DNA of 64,000 nt from Craspedostauros australis (GCA_026770025.1 JAMXDE010000046.1:186001-250000); one strand, 5' to 3'. Positions 54,256-64,000 are shown, counted from the stretch's first letter. The notes: a model not told the origin generated them from the sequence alone. Numbers and translations: made by a program.

Positions 54256-54409
54256 CATAAAACTTAAAATAAGGTCTATATCAAAAATCCATCGGTTAAT
54301 TATTTATATGGAGACTAAGGGGACTGCGAATATGTGCTTGGTTTGGATATCCAAGATAAAACTTGTAGAGTCCAATAAAAACATGCAGGTCGACTCACTA
54401 AGGGGGCTC
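54256..54409 (-). repeat. Right terminal inverted repeat (~154 bp)
   Basis: It is the inverted partner of 48365-48519. The outer 38 bases are identical, then about two-thirds of positions match. Confidence 0.95.
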
Positions 54410-54413
54410 ATAG
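54410..54413. repeat. Right target site duplication ATAG
   Basis: It equals 48361-48364 and is directly followed by 'agtgtcaccttgtacc', homologous to 'agtgtccccttgtacc' at 40704. Confidence 0.85.
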
Positions 54414-55244
54414 AGTGTCACCTTGTACCAAAAACAGTGGCTCTATCGTGAACTGTCACGTTGTTTGTTCATAACTGGTAACCGTGTTTGTATCTTTCGA
54501 TTTGTTATTGCATATTGTTATAAGTTGCCGGAACCCCAGGTAGGACCAAGTTGCGAAAACTTGTTTGCTTGGTGGCGGATGGATGTGCTGCCTGCCGCTC
54601 TTCCAATGTACGACTACGACCTCTACATGGCCAGACAGGATGCCCTTTCAACGCTTTGGAACTACTATATTACTATTTACTGACCCTCTGAAACAAGTAC
54701 TCTACGGTAGTGTGGACGGAGGCTCATGAGGCGATCTTCTCAGTCCCCCATTGAACGATTTTGCCGGTGAAGTTGTCAGAACCGAATTCCAAGAGCGAGC
54801 AGAAGACTCACAGATGCACGCGCCTTCAAAAAAGGTGAGCAGAGAGTATCTTTTGTGCTCTGTTCTACTCTGCTCTGTTTGTGTCGCCCCAAAGAATCGA
54901 GGCCAACAACCGTTGTAACCAACACGTCAATCACGCTTCCAACGACAGTTCGTCCGGAACGTTCTTGACAAGGCAACACGAGACATAAATGCCCTTGGGT
55001 TCACAAGACCAATGCGTTTCCGCGCTGACTGGGAACAGCACCAACTGTGCACTCCCTGTGCGCTGCAATGTCAAAACAAGGGTTGTTTCCCTCTGTGTGT
55101 CAATCAAGCGTGCATGGTTCGCTCTTCCTCGACGCTCAACTTCCGCACTTGTGGCGGATGCTCACAAACCGGAGGAACAGCGCAAACACACTCCACTTTT
55201 CCTGCTGGCGCAAGTAGTCGTACCATAAGCACCAACCTTCCATT
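54414..55244. other. 5' region of acyl-AMP ligase copy 2
   Basis: It is homologous to 40704-41511 with many substitutions and small indels. The transposon inserted about 830 bp upstream of the start codon, so distal promoter sequence is separated from this copy. No gene is seen. Confidence 0.5.
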
Positions 55245-58200
55245 ATGCGTGACGACGACCATGACCAAACAGCCGAAGACAATACCGGCGATGTCGCAAC
55301 AACTGCATCCAGCAAATCCAATGGCAATGACGAGGACTCTCCTGTGCCAGACATCACAGATGATGTCAAAGCCGGCATCGTCGAGCCACCACCATTGCCT
55401 TCGTCGCAGGCATCAACGACATTGATTTCGTCCAACGACAGCAACACTGCTGTTATCAGCGAGCATGACGTCATCCAGCAATCCATCCAAAACAAGTCCT
55501 TCATCGACCACATCAAGTTCATCGTCGAACTCAAGTCCGACACCGTCTTCACCACTTGGTACAACGAGAAGGGAAAGGCAGTCAACAACTACACCTTCCA
55601 GCAGCTCTGGGATGAAGCGGGGCACTGTGCCCACCTCCTTCGCAACAAATGGAGCGTCAACAAAGGTGATCGTGTCGTCCTCTGTTACGACTTCGGTCTG
55701 CACTTCTTCGCCATCTTCCTGGGATGCCTCCGTGCAGGAGTAACAGCCGTGTTGGTCTACCCTCCGGGACCGCCGCTCGTCAAATCGCTCACCAAGATGA
55801 ACAAGGTGATCAAGGATTGCTCTCCGGCACTCATCCTCACTCAGACATCCATCAACCTCCTTCGAGCCGCCGATCGTGCCAACCCAACATCCAAGAGCCG
55901 GGCCATGTGGCCGAGCGGGGCGAAGTACCAAGTCACCGATCGCATCATCCGTCACGATCCGTTCATCACCCACAAAAACAAGAGCAAAAGCAACAACTCC
56001 AACAACAACTCCAAGCAGGCAAAGAAAGGCTTCCTTTCCAGCCTCATCTCTGGCCGTTCATCGTTGCCGCCACCTTCCTTCGATGAACCAAACATCGCAG
56101 GATCGGATCTGGCGTTCCTCCAGTACACATCTGGAAGTACCGGTAACCCAAAGGGCGTCATGGTGACTCATCATGCGCTGCGGGCCAACATCGAGCTCAC
56201 ACAGAGCCAGTGGTTCGCTTCGTTCCGAGACCAGCTGGGTGATACGAGCGAAATCCCAAAGCGCATCGCCATATGCTCTTGGTTGCCGCAGTACCATGAC
56301 ATGGGCCTTATCCAAATGGCCGTCACGCCATTGGCAGGCGCCTTCCGTGTCCACATGACATCACCGGTCTCATTCATCCGGAACCCGTTTCTCTGGATTG
56401 ATCTCATGTCACAACACAAGTGCCACATCGGTGCCGCTCCCGACTTTGCCTATCGGTTGGTCACCCGCAAGTTCAACGAGACCAAAGCAGAACTTACCCA
56501 CAAGCTGGATCTCTCCAATCTGCTTCATCTCCAAAACGCCGCAGAGCCAATCCGGCTTGACACAGAAAAGCGCTTCTCTGACACATTCTGTTCGTATGGC
56601 TTGCGCAAGGACTGGTTCGTTGCAGCATACGGACTGGCAGAGAACGTCGTTGGTGCCAGCTACAACCACGGCTCCCATCTTTCCACCATCCGCGAAGGTG
56701 AAGATCTCCAACCATTCATCGCCATCGCACATCGCAGCAATCTGCACAGCTCCATCGATATCATCATCGTGGACCCGGATACTCGTGTACAGCGTCCAGA
56801 CAACGTCACGGGAGAGATCTGGATCACCGGGGCCTCTGTGACCGCTGGGTACTACAATCAGCCACAGCTCACCGCCGAAACCTTCCAAGCTACACTCCAA
56901 GGCGATTCATCATCTAATATGGACCGCAAGATGTACTTGCGGACTGGAGACTACGGGTTCTACCAAGATGACTATCTCTACATCTGCGGCCGCAAGAAGG
57001 ACATCATCATCGTCAACGGTGTCAACTACTACCCGCAAGATATCGAGCACGCTGTCGAGGAGGCCTCATCTGCCGTCCGTCCAGGGTGTGTCGCTGCCTT
57101 CTCATCTGATGAATCGGGCAACGATGGACAGCTCGAGATCGTCTTTGAGATCCGAGCCAATCGTGCAGACGATGCCGCAACAGTCTGCCAGGAGATCAGA
57201 AAGGCCGTGACGGAGCACATCGGATTGACACCTGTCACAATCGCAGCCGTCAAGGAACGCACCATCTCCAAAACAACAAGCGGCAAGATCCAGAGACGCC
57301 AAAATCGCCAGCGTCTGCACGATGGAGACCAGAAAGCGGTCTTGAACTTCAGCGCAAACCCAAATTCAGCCTCCCAAGTTGCACTGGATGGCGATGCCAA
57401 GACATCACCAACCGAAACCATGTCGGCAAGGAATGCAGACCAAGACGAGGACCTCCAAAGTAAGACGTTCAATGAGATCATCAGGAACGCAACGGGATCG
57501 CAAGTCAAGGGAGATGAAACATGGGAGGATGTTGGATTGTCATCCATGGGGGAACTGGAGCTCCGGCAATCACTGTCAAAACGGTACAGCACCACCCTCC
57601 CCCCGAATTGCTTTGAGATGTTCTCAACGCTCATGGATCTCGAAACCTTCCTCGAGACATCGCACGGAGAACCACTCCCAACGCGTCTCCCAATGCTCAA
57701 GAGACTTACCACCATACGCAACGAGAAAAGGCTCTCCCAAACAACATCCACCGTCATCCAGATCATCGGCGTGCTCATCATCCTCTTCATGTTCGCTTTG
57801 CCCATCATCCCAGCCTACGAGATCGGGAAGGTACTGGCCAACGACAATCGCACCCGCGTCGTCTTCTTCATCGATTCGTCGGCTTTCATCTGGATGTGCT
57901 ACCCGCTCGTCGTCCCGTTCTGGATGCTCACGCTCACGGTGGAGGTCATCCTGGCCAAGTGGATCATCATCGGCAGGTACCAAGAGGGATACACCAACCT
58001 CGCGTACTTCTACTATCTTCGATGGTGGTTCGTGGACCGACTCATGGATATGTGGGAGAACTTCGTCGGGCGCTTCATCGTGGGCACACCATTGATGACA
58101 GCATTCTGCTATCTCATGGGAGCAGATGTCCATCGTTCGTGCAACGTCGATTCCTTCATTCGGGAGTTCGATCTGGCGAAAGTCGATGCCAACGCCTTGG

Positions 58201-59918
58201 TGAGCAAACCGATCCGTTGCCGAATGTTCGGGCCATGGAAAGATGAACAAGGTCCCAGCTTGCGGTTCCGCAAGATCCTGGTGGGATCGAATGCGACGAT
58301 CAAGGGCATTCTCAGTCCAGGCGTCAAGGTCGGTTCCAACTGCTACGTGCAGCACGTTTCTGTGCTGGCAGAGGGTGCCCAAGCACCGCCCAACACCGTC
58401 ATCCGAGGCAATCCTGGATATGTCGAAAGCGCGGCGCCTGCAGCGGCAGAAGCGACAACGTCACAAGGCAGCAACATTATCAGCATTGACGGCAGCGACG
58501 ATGGCGACAACGACAACGACAACGACGATCCGCAGCAAGCAGGTGCGAGTACAGCCGCAGACGTAGACGGAAGCGAGACGCCAAACGACAACGATACCAG
58601 ATGGGCCATCCTGGGTGGCATGAAGATGACATGGCTGCTCGTCGAGCTGTACATGACCTTCTGCTGCTTCCTCATTTCCGATATCTTGGTCCGAGATGAC
58701 CTCCGAGACTGGAGATACTCCAAACTGCAATATTGGGTTGTATCCATCGGTCTGTCATCAGTGCTGCTGGTGATATCCAGCATCCTACTCAAGTGGGCGA
58801 TGATCGGCAAGAAGAAACCGGGCAAAGCGCGCACCGGTATCTGGAGTGAATTCGCAGACTGGGCATGCGACTATCACTTCGACCGAGCATGCTTGATGCT
58901 CGACGGCCTGATGACCAATTCGATCATTTGGAACCTGGTCCACATGGCTCATGGACTGGACATCGATCTGCGATCAAAGATCTTCGGTGACAGCTTCCAT
59001 CCATCCGAAGTCGACCTCATCACCATCCGACGATCGTTCGTATCCATCGTCACCTTCCACACCAAGGAAAACGGTAAATACGGGAGAGCCACGATCGAGG
59101 ACAGCAGCATCGGGATGCTGACTACCTGCGCGCCGGGTGTGACAGTCCGCAACGCTTTGGTCTCGCCGCAGACACACATCACAGAGAGCATCATCCATCC
59201 AAAGCCCGATCCGCGCAACGAAAGAATATCAGATTTGAAATTGACCGGGATCATGGTGGCGAGCACACTGCTGTACGCCGTCACGCTGCTCGTTGCAGCA
59301 ATCAGCTTCATCCCAGCCTTTGAGCTATGGATGAATGTCATCAAGCCGCAGTCATCAGTCGAGGCGGTCCCACTGGTGGTGCTTTCGGTCATCATCCAGA
59401 CCATCGTGTGGACCATACTCTTGCGTGTGCACTCGCTGATCACATTCGCGGGAAGCAATGAGCGAACGGCGCCATGGTGCTTGCCGCTGTACATGGTGTA
59501 CCAATCATTCACTTACTCCGTCCACAATTGGTCGCTGTATCCCATGCTCTGGGGAACACCGATGATCAACAGCGTTCTCCGATTTCGTGGGGTCAATGTT
59601 GAAGGTCGCTTGCTGTACTTCGGCTTCCGCCTGTACGAGCCGACCTACGTCACCTTCGCGGATGGATGCGTCGTCGATGAGTGTTCAATCACTGGTCATA
59701 GCGGCATATTCTCTAAATTGACTTTGGGGAAGTCGTACGTCAGCGGAGTGTTGCATCAAAATTGCGCCGTCATGATGGCGACCAAGACGGCAGCAACCGC
59801 AGACGAAGCAAGATTGGCTGAGCATGGACCTCAACATCTCCTCATGAACTCGGATGAATCGCTGGTTGGAGGACAAGCACGAACCTCCAAGGAGATGATC
59901 CATTCAGACACAGCCTGA
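55245..59918 (+). CDS. Fatty-acyl-AMP ligase / carrier / membrane terminal-domain protein, copy 2
   Basis: Single-exon frame of 1,557 residues with the same layout as copy 1. FAAL-like adenylation has 'FLQYTSGSTGNPKGVMVTH', 'WLPQYHDMGLI', 'TGDYGF' and 'TTSGKIQRR'. The carrier Ser is 767 in 'GLSSMGELELR', followed by six membrane helices and hexapeptide-type segments. Copy 2 alone has an Asn/Ser/Lys run ('KSKSNNSNNNSK', residues ~246-258) and a GDNDNDND insert near residue 1088. It lacks the Gly/Asn/Asp insert of copy 1. Adenylation-domain differences cluster around the acyl/substrate side ('TQSQWFASFRDQ' versus 'LHGGWLDCFEND', 'AVTPLAGAFRVHMTS' versus 'GIAPLSGAFRLHMMS'). The two may load different substrates, which is inference. 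No disabling change is seen. Confidence 0.85.
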   Translation: MRDDDHDQTAEDNTGDVATTASSKSNGNDEDSPVPDITDDVKAGIVEPPPLPSSQASTTLISSNDSNTAVISEHDVIQQSIQNKSFIDHIKFIVELKSDTVFTTWYNEKGKAVNNYTFQQLWDEAGHCAHLLRNKWSVNKGDRVVLCYDFGLHFFAIFLGCLRAGVTAVLVYPPGPPLVKSLTKMNKVIKDCSPALILTQTSINLLRAADRANPTSKSRAMWPSGAKYQVTDRIIRHDPFITHKNKSKSNNSNNNSKQAKKGFLSSLISGRSSLPPPSFDEPNIAGSDLAFLQYTSGSTGNPKGVMVTHHALRANIELTQSQWFASFRDQLGDTSEIPKRIAICSWLPQYHDMGLIQMAVTPLAGAFRVHMTSPVSFIRNPFLWIDLMSQHKCHIGAAPDFAYRLVTRKFNETKAELTHKLDLSNLLHLQNAAEPIRLDTEKRFSDTFCSYGLRKDWFVAAYGLAENVVGASYNHGSHLSTIREGEDLQPFIAIAHRSNLHSSIDIIIVDPDTRVQRPDNVTGEIWITGASVTAGYYNQPQLTAETFQATLQGDSSSNMDRKMYLRTGDYGFYQDDYLYICGRKKDIIIVNGVNYYPQDIEHAVEEASSAVRPGCVAAFSSDESGNDGQLEIVFEIRANRADDAATVCQEIRKAVTEHIGLTPVTIAAVKERTISKTTSGKIQRRQNRQRLHDGDQKAVLNFSANPNSASQVALDGDAKTSPTETMSARNADQDEDLQSKTFNEIIRNATGSQVKGDETWEDVGLSSMGELELRQSLSKRYSTTLPPNCFEMFSTLMDLETFLETSHGEPLPTRLPMLKRLTTIRNEKRLSQTTSTVIQIIGVLIILFMFALPIIPAYEIGKVLANDNRTRVVFFIDSSAFIWMCYPLVVPFWMLTLTVEVILAKWIIIGRYQEGYTNLAYFYYLRWWFVDRLMDMWENFVGRFIVGTPLMTAFCYLMGADVHRSCNVDSFIREFDLAKVDANALVSKPIRCRMFGPWKDEQGPSLRFRKILVGSNATIKGILSPGVKVGSNCYVQHVSVLAEGAQAPPNTVIRGNPGYVESAAPAAAEATTSQGSNIISIDGSDDGDNDNDNDDPQQAGASTAADVDGSETPNDNDTRWAILGGMKMTWLLVELYMTFCCFLISDILVRDDLRDWRYSKLQYWVVSIGLSSVLLVISSILLKWAMIGKKKPGKARTGIWSEFADWACDYHFDRACLMLDGLMTNSIIWNLVHMAHGLDIDLRSKIFGDSFHPSEVDLITIRRSFVSIVTFHTKENGKYGRATIEDSSIGMLTTCAPGVTVRNALVSPQTHITESIIHPKPDPRNERISDLKLTGIMVASTLLYAVTLLVAAISFIPAFELWMNVIKPQSSVEAVPLVVLSVIIQTIVWTILLRVHSLITFAGSNERTAPWCLPLYMVYQSFTYSVHNWSLYPMLWGTPMINSVLRFRGVNVEGRLLYFGFRLYEPTYVTFADGCVVDECSITGHSGIFSKLTLGKSYVSGVLHQNCAVMMATKTAATADEARLAEHGPQHLLMNSDESLVGGQARTSKEMIHSDTA

Positions 59919-60613
59919 GGCCACAGAATGCAAGAACGGTGTCATACACGTACACCATGACGTCGAGAAGCAGAGGGCTGCGCGATCAGGAGATTGAGCT
60001 GCGATGATTGCAGTCGGCTCAATACGCGCAGTGTTGTTGCTCTCCCAATCACAACACCATACGCACTAATACGGGCAAGGTGGTAGAAATAATTCAAACT
60101 AACTTTGAAAGATAGACTACGTTCGGAAATCTTCGCCCAGACACAACGCAAAGTGACGTGTGATGGCCATACTGCGTGCCGATGAAAACAAAGATACTGC
60201 CAACAAACGCTGGCTTCGTTGTTGCTCCAACAACAGTTGCACGAATCAGATGAACAGACGACATGGATACTCGCAGCGGAGTCCACGGGGCCAACGACGA
60301 TACGAAGTGGCACCACTCTCTCACGAGTCTTCGACTGTGGACGAAGAGCATCAACCGAATAACTTTCCCACGATACGAGTATTCATCCTCTGCGTTGCTC
60401 TCCTCTCATGCCACCCGCGGAGTCTCGGTAGTCTTCGTGGTTGCCGATGCCGGAGAGGGTCGGTGAAGAGATCGTCCTGCATGAAACAAGCACCGAGCGC
60501 ACGAGTAATAAAAAGGACTCCGACGGACTTCGCCTAAAGAGAGGAATGGCAACGGGCAACCCTGCTATCCAATCGTAAAACCAACAGTTTCACCACAGAG
60601 CACTTGTCGAAGC
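59919..60613. other. 3' flank of ligase copy 2 and promoter of the acyltransferase
   Basis: The first ~200 bp match the 3' flank of copy 1. The remaining ~490 bp are unique and contain no recognisable gene. A 125-codon frame at 60160-60537 has no domain and an unusual Arg/Cys composition. Confidence 0.5.
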
Positions 60614-62563
60614 ATGGCATCCTTGGTCGGAATCGTGCTCGTTTCGTCCGGCTTCCTGCTCTACGCATTGGGCAAGGTCAAACTTGGCACGGCCGAGAAG
60701 CTGGGAACACCAGTATACTCATCTTCCACTGAGGGAGATCGCATCTGCGTGGGCCGTCGGCTTGGTCTGCTGGAACGTTGGTACGTCGCCCATTCGCGCA
60801 GTGGGATGCACCTCGGCTTCATACTGGCCTTGGATCTCTCCACGTCCAACCAAGCATCGCACGGCGGTCCCACCATCGAGGACCTCAAGCACATCCTGCT
60901 GGATGCTTGCAATCAACATCCATGGATGCGGACCAAAGTTCACCGCGACGGTGTTGGGTCAACTTCCATTGACAGCCGAGTGGAGCTTGTTCCAGTCAGC
61001 ATTGCGCAAAAAGGAACCGCTACAGCGACAGCGACTGAAGCCACGGATTCAAATAGCAACACGGAAGAAGCGTCACTGTGGGGCGATGACTTGTTTCTGA
61101 AGGTCCTGGATCCCAGACCAACACCATTCGATCAAGATCCCTCGGCAGTTGACGACTTTGTCGCCATCCGTGAAGTCATCGTCCCCGATACCAACGGTCA
61201 CACGCACAACAATGGCGGCGATGATAATAATAATAATACGTACGACGAAACGGTCCACAGCGTGATGGAGCAAGAAGGAAGGACAGAATGGCACGATGAG
61301 GATCCGGCGCAAAACCTTTGGCGCGCAACCTTGATTCGTGAGGAGGCAGCCAAAACGAAGGAGAAGGATCATGCAGCATCCAGCAGATTCACTCTCGTGC
61401 TGTCGCTTCATCATCTCATCTGCGATGGCGTGAGTACCATGCACCTCGCAAAGGATATTCTGCGCTCCGCCAGTCGCTTCTACAGAAATACACCATCATC
61501 TGGCGAAAGCGATGCACCCAGCCAGGCCCTCATCGATGGCAGCACGGGGAACTCCGAGTGCGTCTTGCCAGCCCCTATGGAAGACCTTATCGACACTATC
61601 CCCCGAGTCAGTCATATACTTGTTCCGGTCTTGTTGGATCGATTTCCATCCCTCGCTTCGTATCTCAAGCCGGCACATTGGAAGGGCAACCAGTCACACC
61701 AAGAGGCTAACGAGATGGATAGCGACGTTGTTCGATCCTGCCGCATGCATCGCGTGAAGGTTGTGGATGACTCCACCAAGTTCCTGGACAAATGTCGAGA
61801 GTACAAGGCATCACCCAACAGCATCCTCACATCGACTTTGGCCAGGGCCGTTGCCACGATCCTCCTTCGAAGGAGTAGCGTCAATAGCAGCAGCAACTTC
61901 GTAACAGAAGGAGGGGGTGATGCTGGTGCCTCCTCCACAGAGGAGCTCCCGCACATCATCCCGAAGAAGTCCGGCAACGAGATCCGCTTGAAGATCGCGA
62001 TCTCGGCCGATGAACGTCGACGCAGAGCAACCTCGGTTCGTCCATCCGACATGGGAGTGTACGTTACCGCTCCCAATCTGTATCTCCAGGTCGGTGCCGG
62101 TGTCGACCGTGGGGATGCTGGCATGGACAAGGGACCTCTGCTTGCGCTGGCCAAGGAGGTCAGCAGCAGCCTGAAGAAGTCGTTGAAGGGCTCGATCATG
62201 GACATTGGCTTGATGAAGTTCATCTCCGAAGATTGGATCCAGTTTTCCAACAAGTTCGCCACGACGCGCCCCAATGGCGTTCAGGACTCCATTGAGATCA
62301 GCAATCTCGGCGTTACCTCCCTGTTCGATGCCAGGCATGGTGATGATATCAAGGACGACGCTGAATGTGCATGGAAGGTCGAGGATGTATGGTTCGGACA
62401 AGGCCGTCGGGGATTCGGCCCTGCGTTTCACGCCAACATGATCGGCACAACGCACAACGGCATCAATGCCGTCCTGTCCTCTTTCCCGGCGGCTCTGCCA
62501 CGAGAGGGTTTGGTGGATATCGCTGAAGGTTGGAAGCAGGAATTGCGTGCGTTCCTGGGGTGA
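60614..62563 (+). CDS. Membrane-anchored condensation-like (HHxxxDG) acyltransferase
   Basis: Single-exon frame of 649 residues. Residues ~3-20 are a hydrophobic anchor ('LVGIVLVSSGFLLYAL'). 'GRRLGLLERWYVAHSRSGMHLGF' and 'LKHILLDACNQHPWMRTKV' resemble the start of condensation/alcohol O-acetyltransferase domains. The active-site motif is 'LHHLICDGVSTMHLAKDIL', with His266-His267 and Asp271-Gly272. After a long insert, 'NSILTSTLARAVATILLRRS' and a C-terminal 'GITSLFDA'-like strand region complete the fold. The superfamily includes NRPS C domains, PapA-type and wax ester/DGAT enzymes, and yeast Atf. It would move an acyl group from a thioester to an alcohol or amine. It lies 0.7 kb downstream of ligase copy 2 on the same strand, so use of acyl-carriers from the neighbours is plausible but unproven. 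Confidence 0.75.
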   Translation: MASLVGIVLVSSGFLLYALGKVKLGTAEKLGTPVYSSSTEGDRICVGRRLGLLERWYVAHSRSGMHLGFILALDLSTSNQASHGGPTIEDLKHILLDACNQHPWMRTKVHRDGVGSTSIDSRVELVPVSIAQKGTATATATEATDSNSNTEEASLWGDDLFLKVLDPRPTPFDQDPSAVDDFVAIREVIVPDTNGHTHNNGGDDNNNNTYDETVHSVMEQEGRTEWHDEDPAQNLWRATLIREEAAKTKEKDHAASSRFTLVLSLHHLICDGVSTMHLAKDILRSASRFYRNTPSSGESDAPSQALIDGSTGNSECVLPAPMEDLIDTIPRVSHILVPVLLDRFPSLASYLKPAHWKGNQSHQEANEMDSDVVRSCRMHRVKVVDDSTKFLDKCREYKASPNSILTSTLARAVATILLRRSSVNSSSNFVTEGGGDAGASSTEELPHIIPKKSGNEIRLKIAISADERRRRATSVRPSDMGVYVTAPNLYLQVGAGVDRGDAGMDKGPLLALAKEVSSSLKKSLKGSIMDIGLMKFISEDWIQFSNKFATTRPNGVQDSIEISNLGVTSLFDARHGDDIKDDAECAWKVEDVWFGQGRRGFGPAFHANMIGTTHNGINAVLSSFPAALPREGLVDIAEGWKQELRAFLG

Positions 62564-64000
62564 GGCTATCGTCACAGATACGGGTGCGGATGGACATGCA
62601 CGGGAGACGGAAACAAGCGGAAGCTGCAGCATGCACACATACCAGCGAGCTCAATGCAAGGAAATGATGAGTCCATCCTCACACGAGCACAGTCTTCGAT
62701 AAATAGGCAGCGATATTGGTATTGGTATTGGTAAAAGTGCCTGCAAGATCCTACTCATACTCCTCCACCTCGTGTCGTTCGGCATGTCGATTGTCGGTTA
62801 CAACACATCAGACAGGTTTCACCCCCCACACCTCCGGTCACATGAAAAACCTGCACACTACCGAGTTCCAACAACGAAGAAATGGAAACCTGTGAACCAC
62901 AGAACGCCTCAGAACTCGACAGACTTTCGGCACAGCGAAAGAAACTGTCAGTATCGTGAGAGTGTGATGTGTTTTGTTTGGTGCCAATGATGGATTTATG
63001 AGTATGGAGTGTGATGATGATTGTAGTTGAGATTCAATGAGGGACAGACTATTACCGGACACGGTATCCACTTCCGATGGGAGAAATCCTTGTTTTGGCG
63101 CGAAACCTGCCGACTTGATCGACCACCAAATCTTTTCCCCTTCTTTCTCTCTTCCATTCACAAGTCCATCATGACTCAAGCGGCATGACCGACCTGACTC
63201 ACATCTCACCTTGGGAACTATATGCTCCTCAGATCCTTTCACTACAACATACCTCAATTCCCTCCATGCCAATGACTACTGCACTACTGCTGTAGTCCTG
63301 ACGCGTATATCCAACTCACTTCAACTCAAGCAATGGAATCCAAGAGTGAACTCCAGCCACAGCCATTGCTTCATGACTGTCACCATTGAGTGTCATGATC
63401 CACACTGCAGTGTGTCTACATGTAAGGAGAGCAAGGAACTGCAATAATCGCCTACCCTCAAGCACTGAACCAAGTACATCAGTGCAGGGTCCTATCAAGC
63501 TGTGTGACATCGTTTCTTCACCCTACTAACACCACTAGCTAACTCATAATAAACAGACAAGGATTTGCTACAAAGCACTCTTCTACTCATCGTTACAGTA
63601 ACAACTCTACAATCCACACACCTTGCTTGAACTGCAAAACATGGCTATCTTGAAGCCGGCAGATTCACAAGGCATCCTCCACCGATTCGCGTTGACCAAA
63701 CCCGAATCCTAACTAAAGGGTATGTATGTACTTTGCGCTGCAAGATCAACGACAGGTGCTTGAAAAGCACAAGCGCAACGCCAAGAACAAAACCAGGCTG
63801 GGAGTGATCAAGAACCAAGCCAGAAACGCGGCCACAACAAAAGCAGAAGCTGATGGGAGCCACCTTGTGCCATACATCGCGATACCGATCGGCAAGTCCC
63901 CCACTTCGGAGGTGCTGGCGGACGTGGGTATTCACCGTGGCGGGCGTGGGAAGACCGAGAGATTCGGTGTCCAGTTGAAGTACTCTTTGACTTGAACCGG
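62564..64000. other. Right edge, no gene recognised
   Basis: Frames are short. A 'ttggtattggtattggta' repeat lies at about 62717. An 89-codon plus-strand frame at 63726-63995 reaches the edge with a Lys/Arg/Ala-rich product and no known domain. It could be part of a gene continuing beyond the window, but I cannot support it. Confidence 0.45.

Larger units (their letters stand above)
48365..54409. mobile_element. 6,045-bp TIR DNA transposon of unassigned superfamily
   Basis: Both ends begin GAGCCCCCTTAGTGAGTCGA and share about 38 identical bases, then continue as imperfect inverted repeats to about 155 bp. ATAG flanks both sides (48361-48364 and 54410-54413), a 4-bp target duplication. The homologous segment at 40.7 kb has a single ATAG in 'gcaATAGagtgtc', the empty site. 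The element contains a 1,227-codon minus-strand transposase and a 1.6-kb left part with a plus-strand frame. The open transposase frame suggests recent activity. It is not a Polinton: no DNA polymerase, retroviral-type integrase or capsid genes are present. Confidence 0.93.
54410..60117 (+). repeat. Segmental duplication, copy 2 (main part)
   Basis: It is homologous to 40700-46414. The first ~31 bp of the same duplication lie left of the transposon (48334-48364), so the element interrupts this copy. Confidence 0.9.

Noticed and set aside
48365-54409. Polinton or other virus-like element
   Set aside because: The ends are long inverted repeats, but there is no DNA polymerase, protease, capsid or retroviral-type integrase gene and the target duplication is 4 bp. 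It is a plain DNA transposon.
63726-63995. 89-codon frame at the right edge
   Set aside because: No recognisable domain, and it is short. Other frames are equally open, so it cannot be supported without the next sequence.
1-64000. tRNA, rRNA, LTR or LINE elements
   Set aside because: I looked for tRNA B-box-like words, reverse transcriptase and RNase H motifs and long direct terminal repeats and saw none. Reading by eye could miss diverged examples.

Overview
This is nuclear DNA of a unicellular eukaryote. Genes carry short GT-AG introns (84-312 bp) with gtaagt-like donors, proteins are rich in Ser/Asn/Gln/Asp runs, and intergenic gaps are about 0.2-1.2 kb. There are no operons, Shine-Dalgarno sites or bacterial gene order. 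The protein mix (SGNH family with the 'w.GT.LG ... LLW.LQ.G' layout, protist-type DDE_Tnp_4 transposase, DOCK, TMEM65, alpha carbonic anhydrase, fatty-acyl-AMP ligases) would fit a stramenopile or similar protist. That placement comes from memory of protein families, not a search, and is weak.

Layout. 0.8-6 kb: a TMEM65-GAF fusion and a sugar nucleotidyltransferase, both on the minus strand. 6.7-9.8 kb: an ankyrin gene, then decayed BTB, SRR1-like and trypsin-like sequences. 10.1-16.5 kb: a transposon-rich stretch with a probable PIF/Harbinger-type element (DDE transposase plus a second ORF), a 21-bp satellite and a mariner-like remnant. 17-27.5 kb: a Gln-rich scaffold-like protein with RFxV motifs, a secreted alpha carbonic anhydrase, a membrane-anchored SGNH-like protein that seems to lack its catalytic residues, and a GGCT/AIG2-like protein. 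28-40.4 kb: a DOCK-family protein of about 3,000 residues and a convergent DDHD phospholipase. 40.6-62.6 kb: a segmental duplication carrying two paralogous proteins of about 1,560 residues (fatty-acyl-AMP ligase, carrier domain, membrane/hexapeptide terminal domain), with CDC123 and a 6.0-kb DNA transposon between them, then a condensation-like acyltransferase. The last 1.4 kb holds nothing I recognise.

Two things deserve most attention. First, the 6,045-bp transposon at 48365-54409 has about 155-bp terminal inverted repeats, a 4-bp ATAG target duplication and an unbroken 1,227-codon transposase that I cannot place in a superfamily. The paralogous segment at 40.7 kb preserves its empty insertion site. 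Second, the two ligase-carrier-terminal-domain genes and the HHxxxDG acyltransferase form a possible small lipid or lipopeptide assembly locus. One copy has a 764-bp tract with no difference that I could find, which suggests gene conversion.

Splice sites were chosen by eye from consensus, frame and family alignment from memory. No database search was possible.
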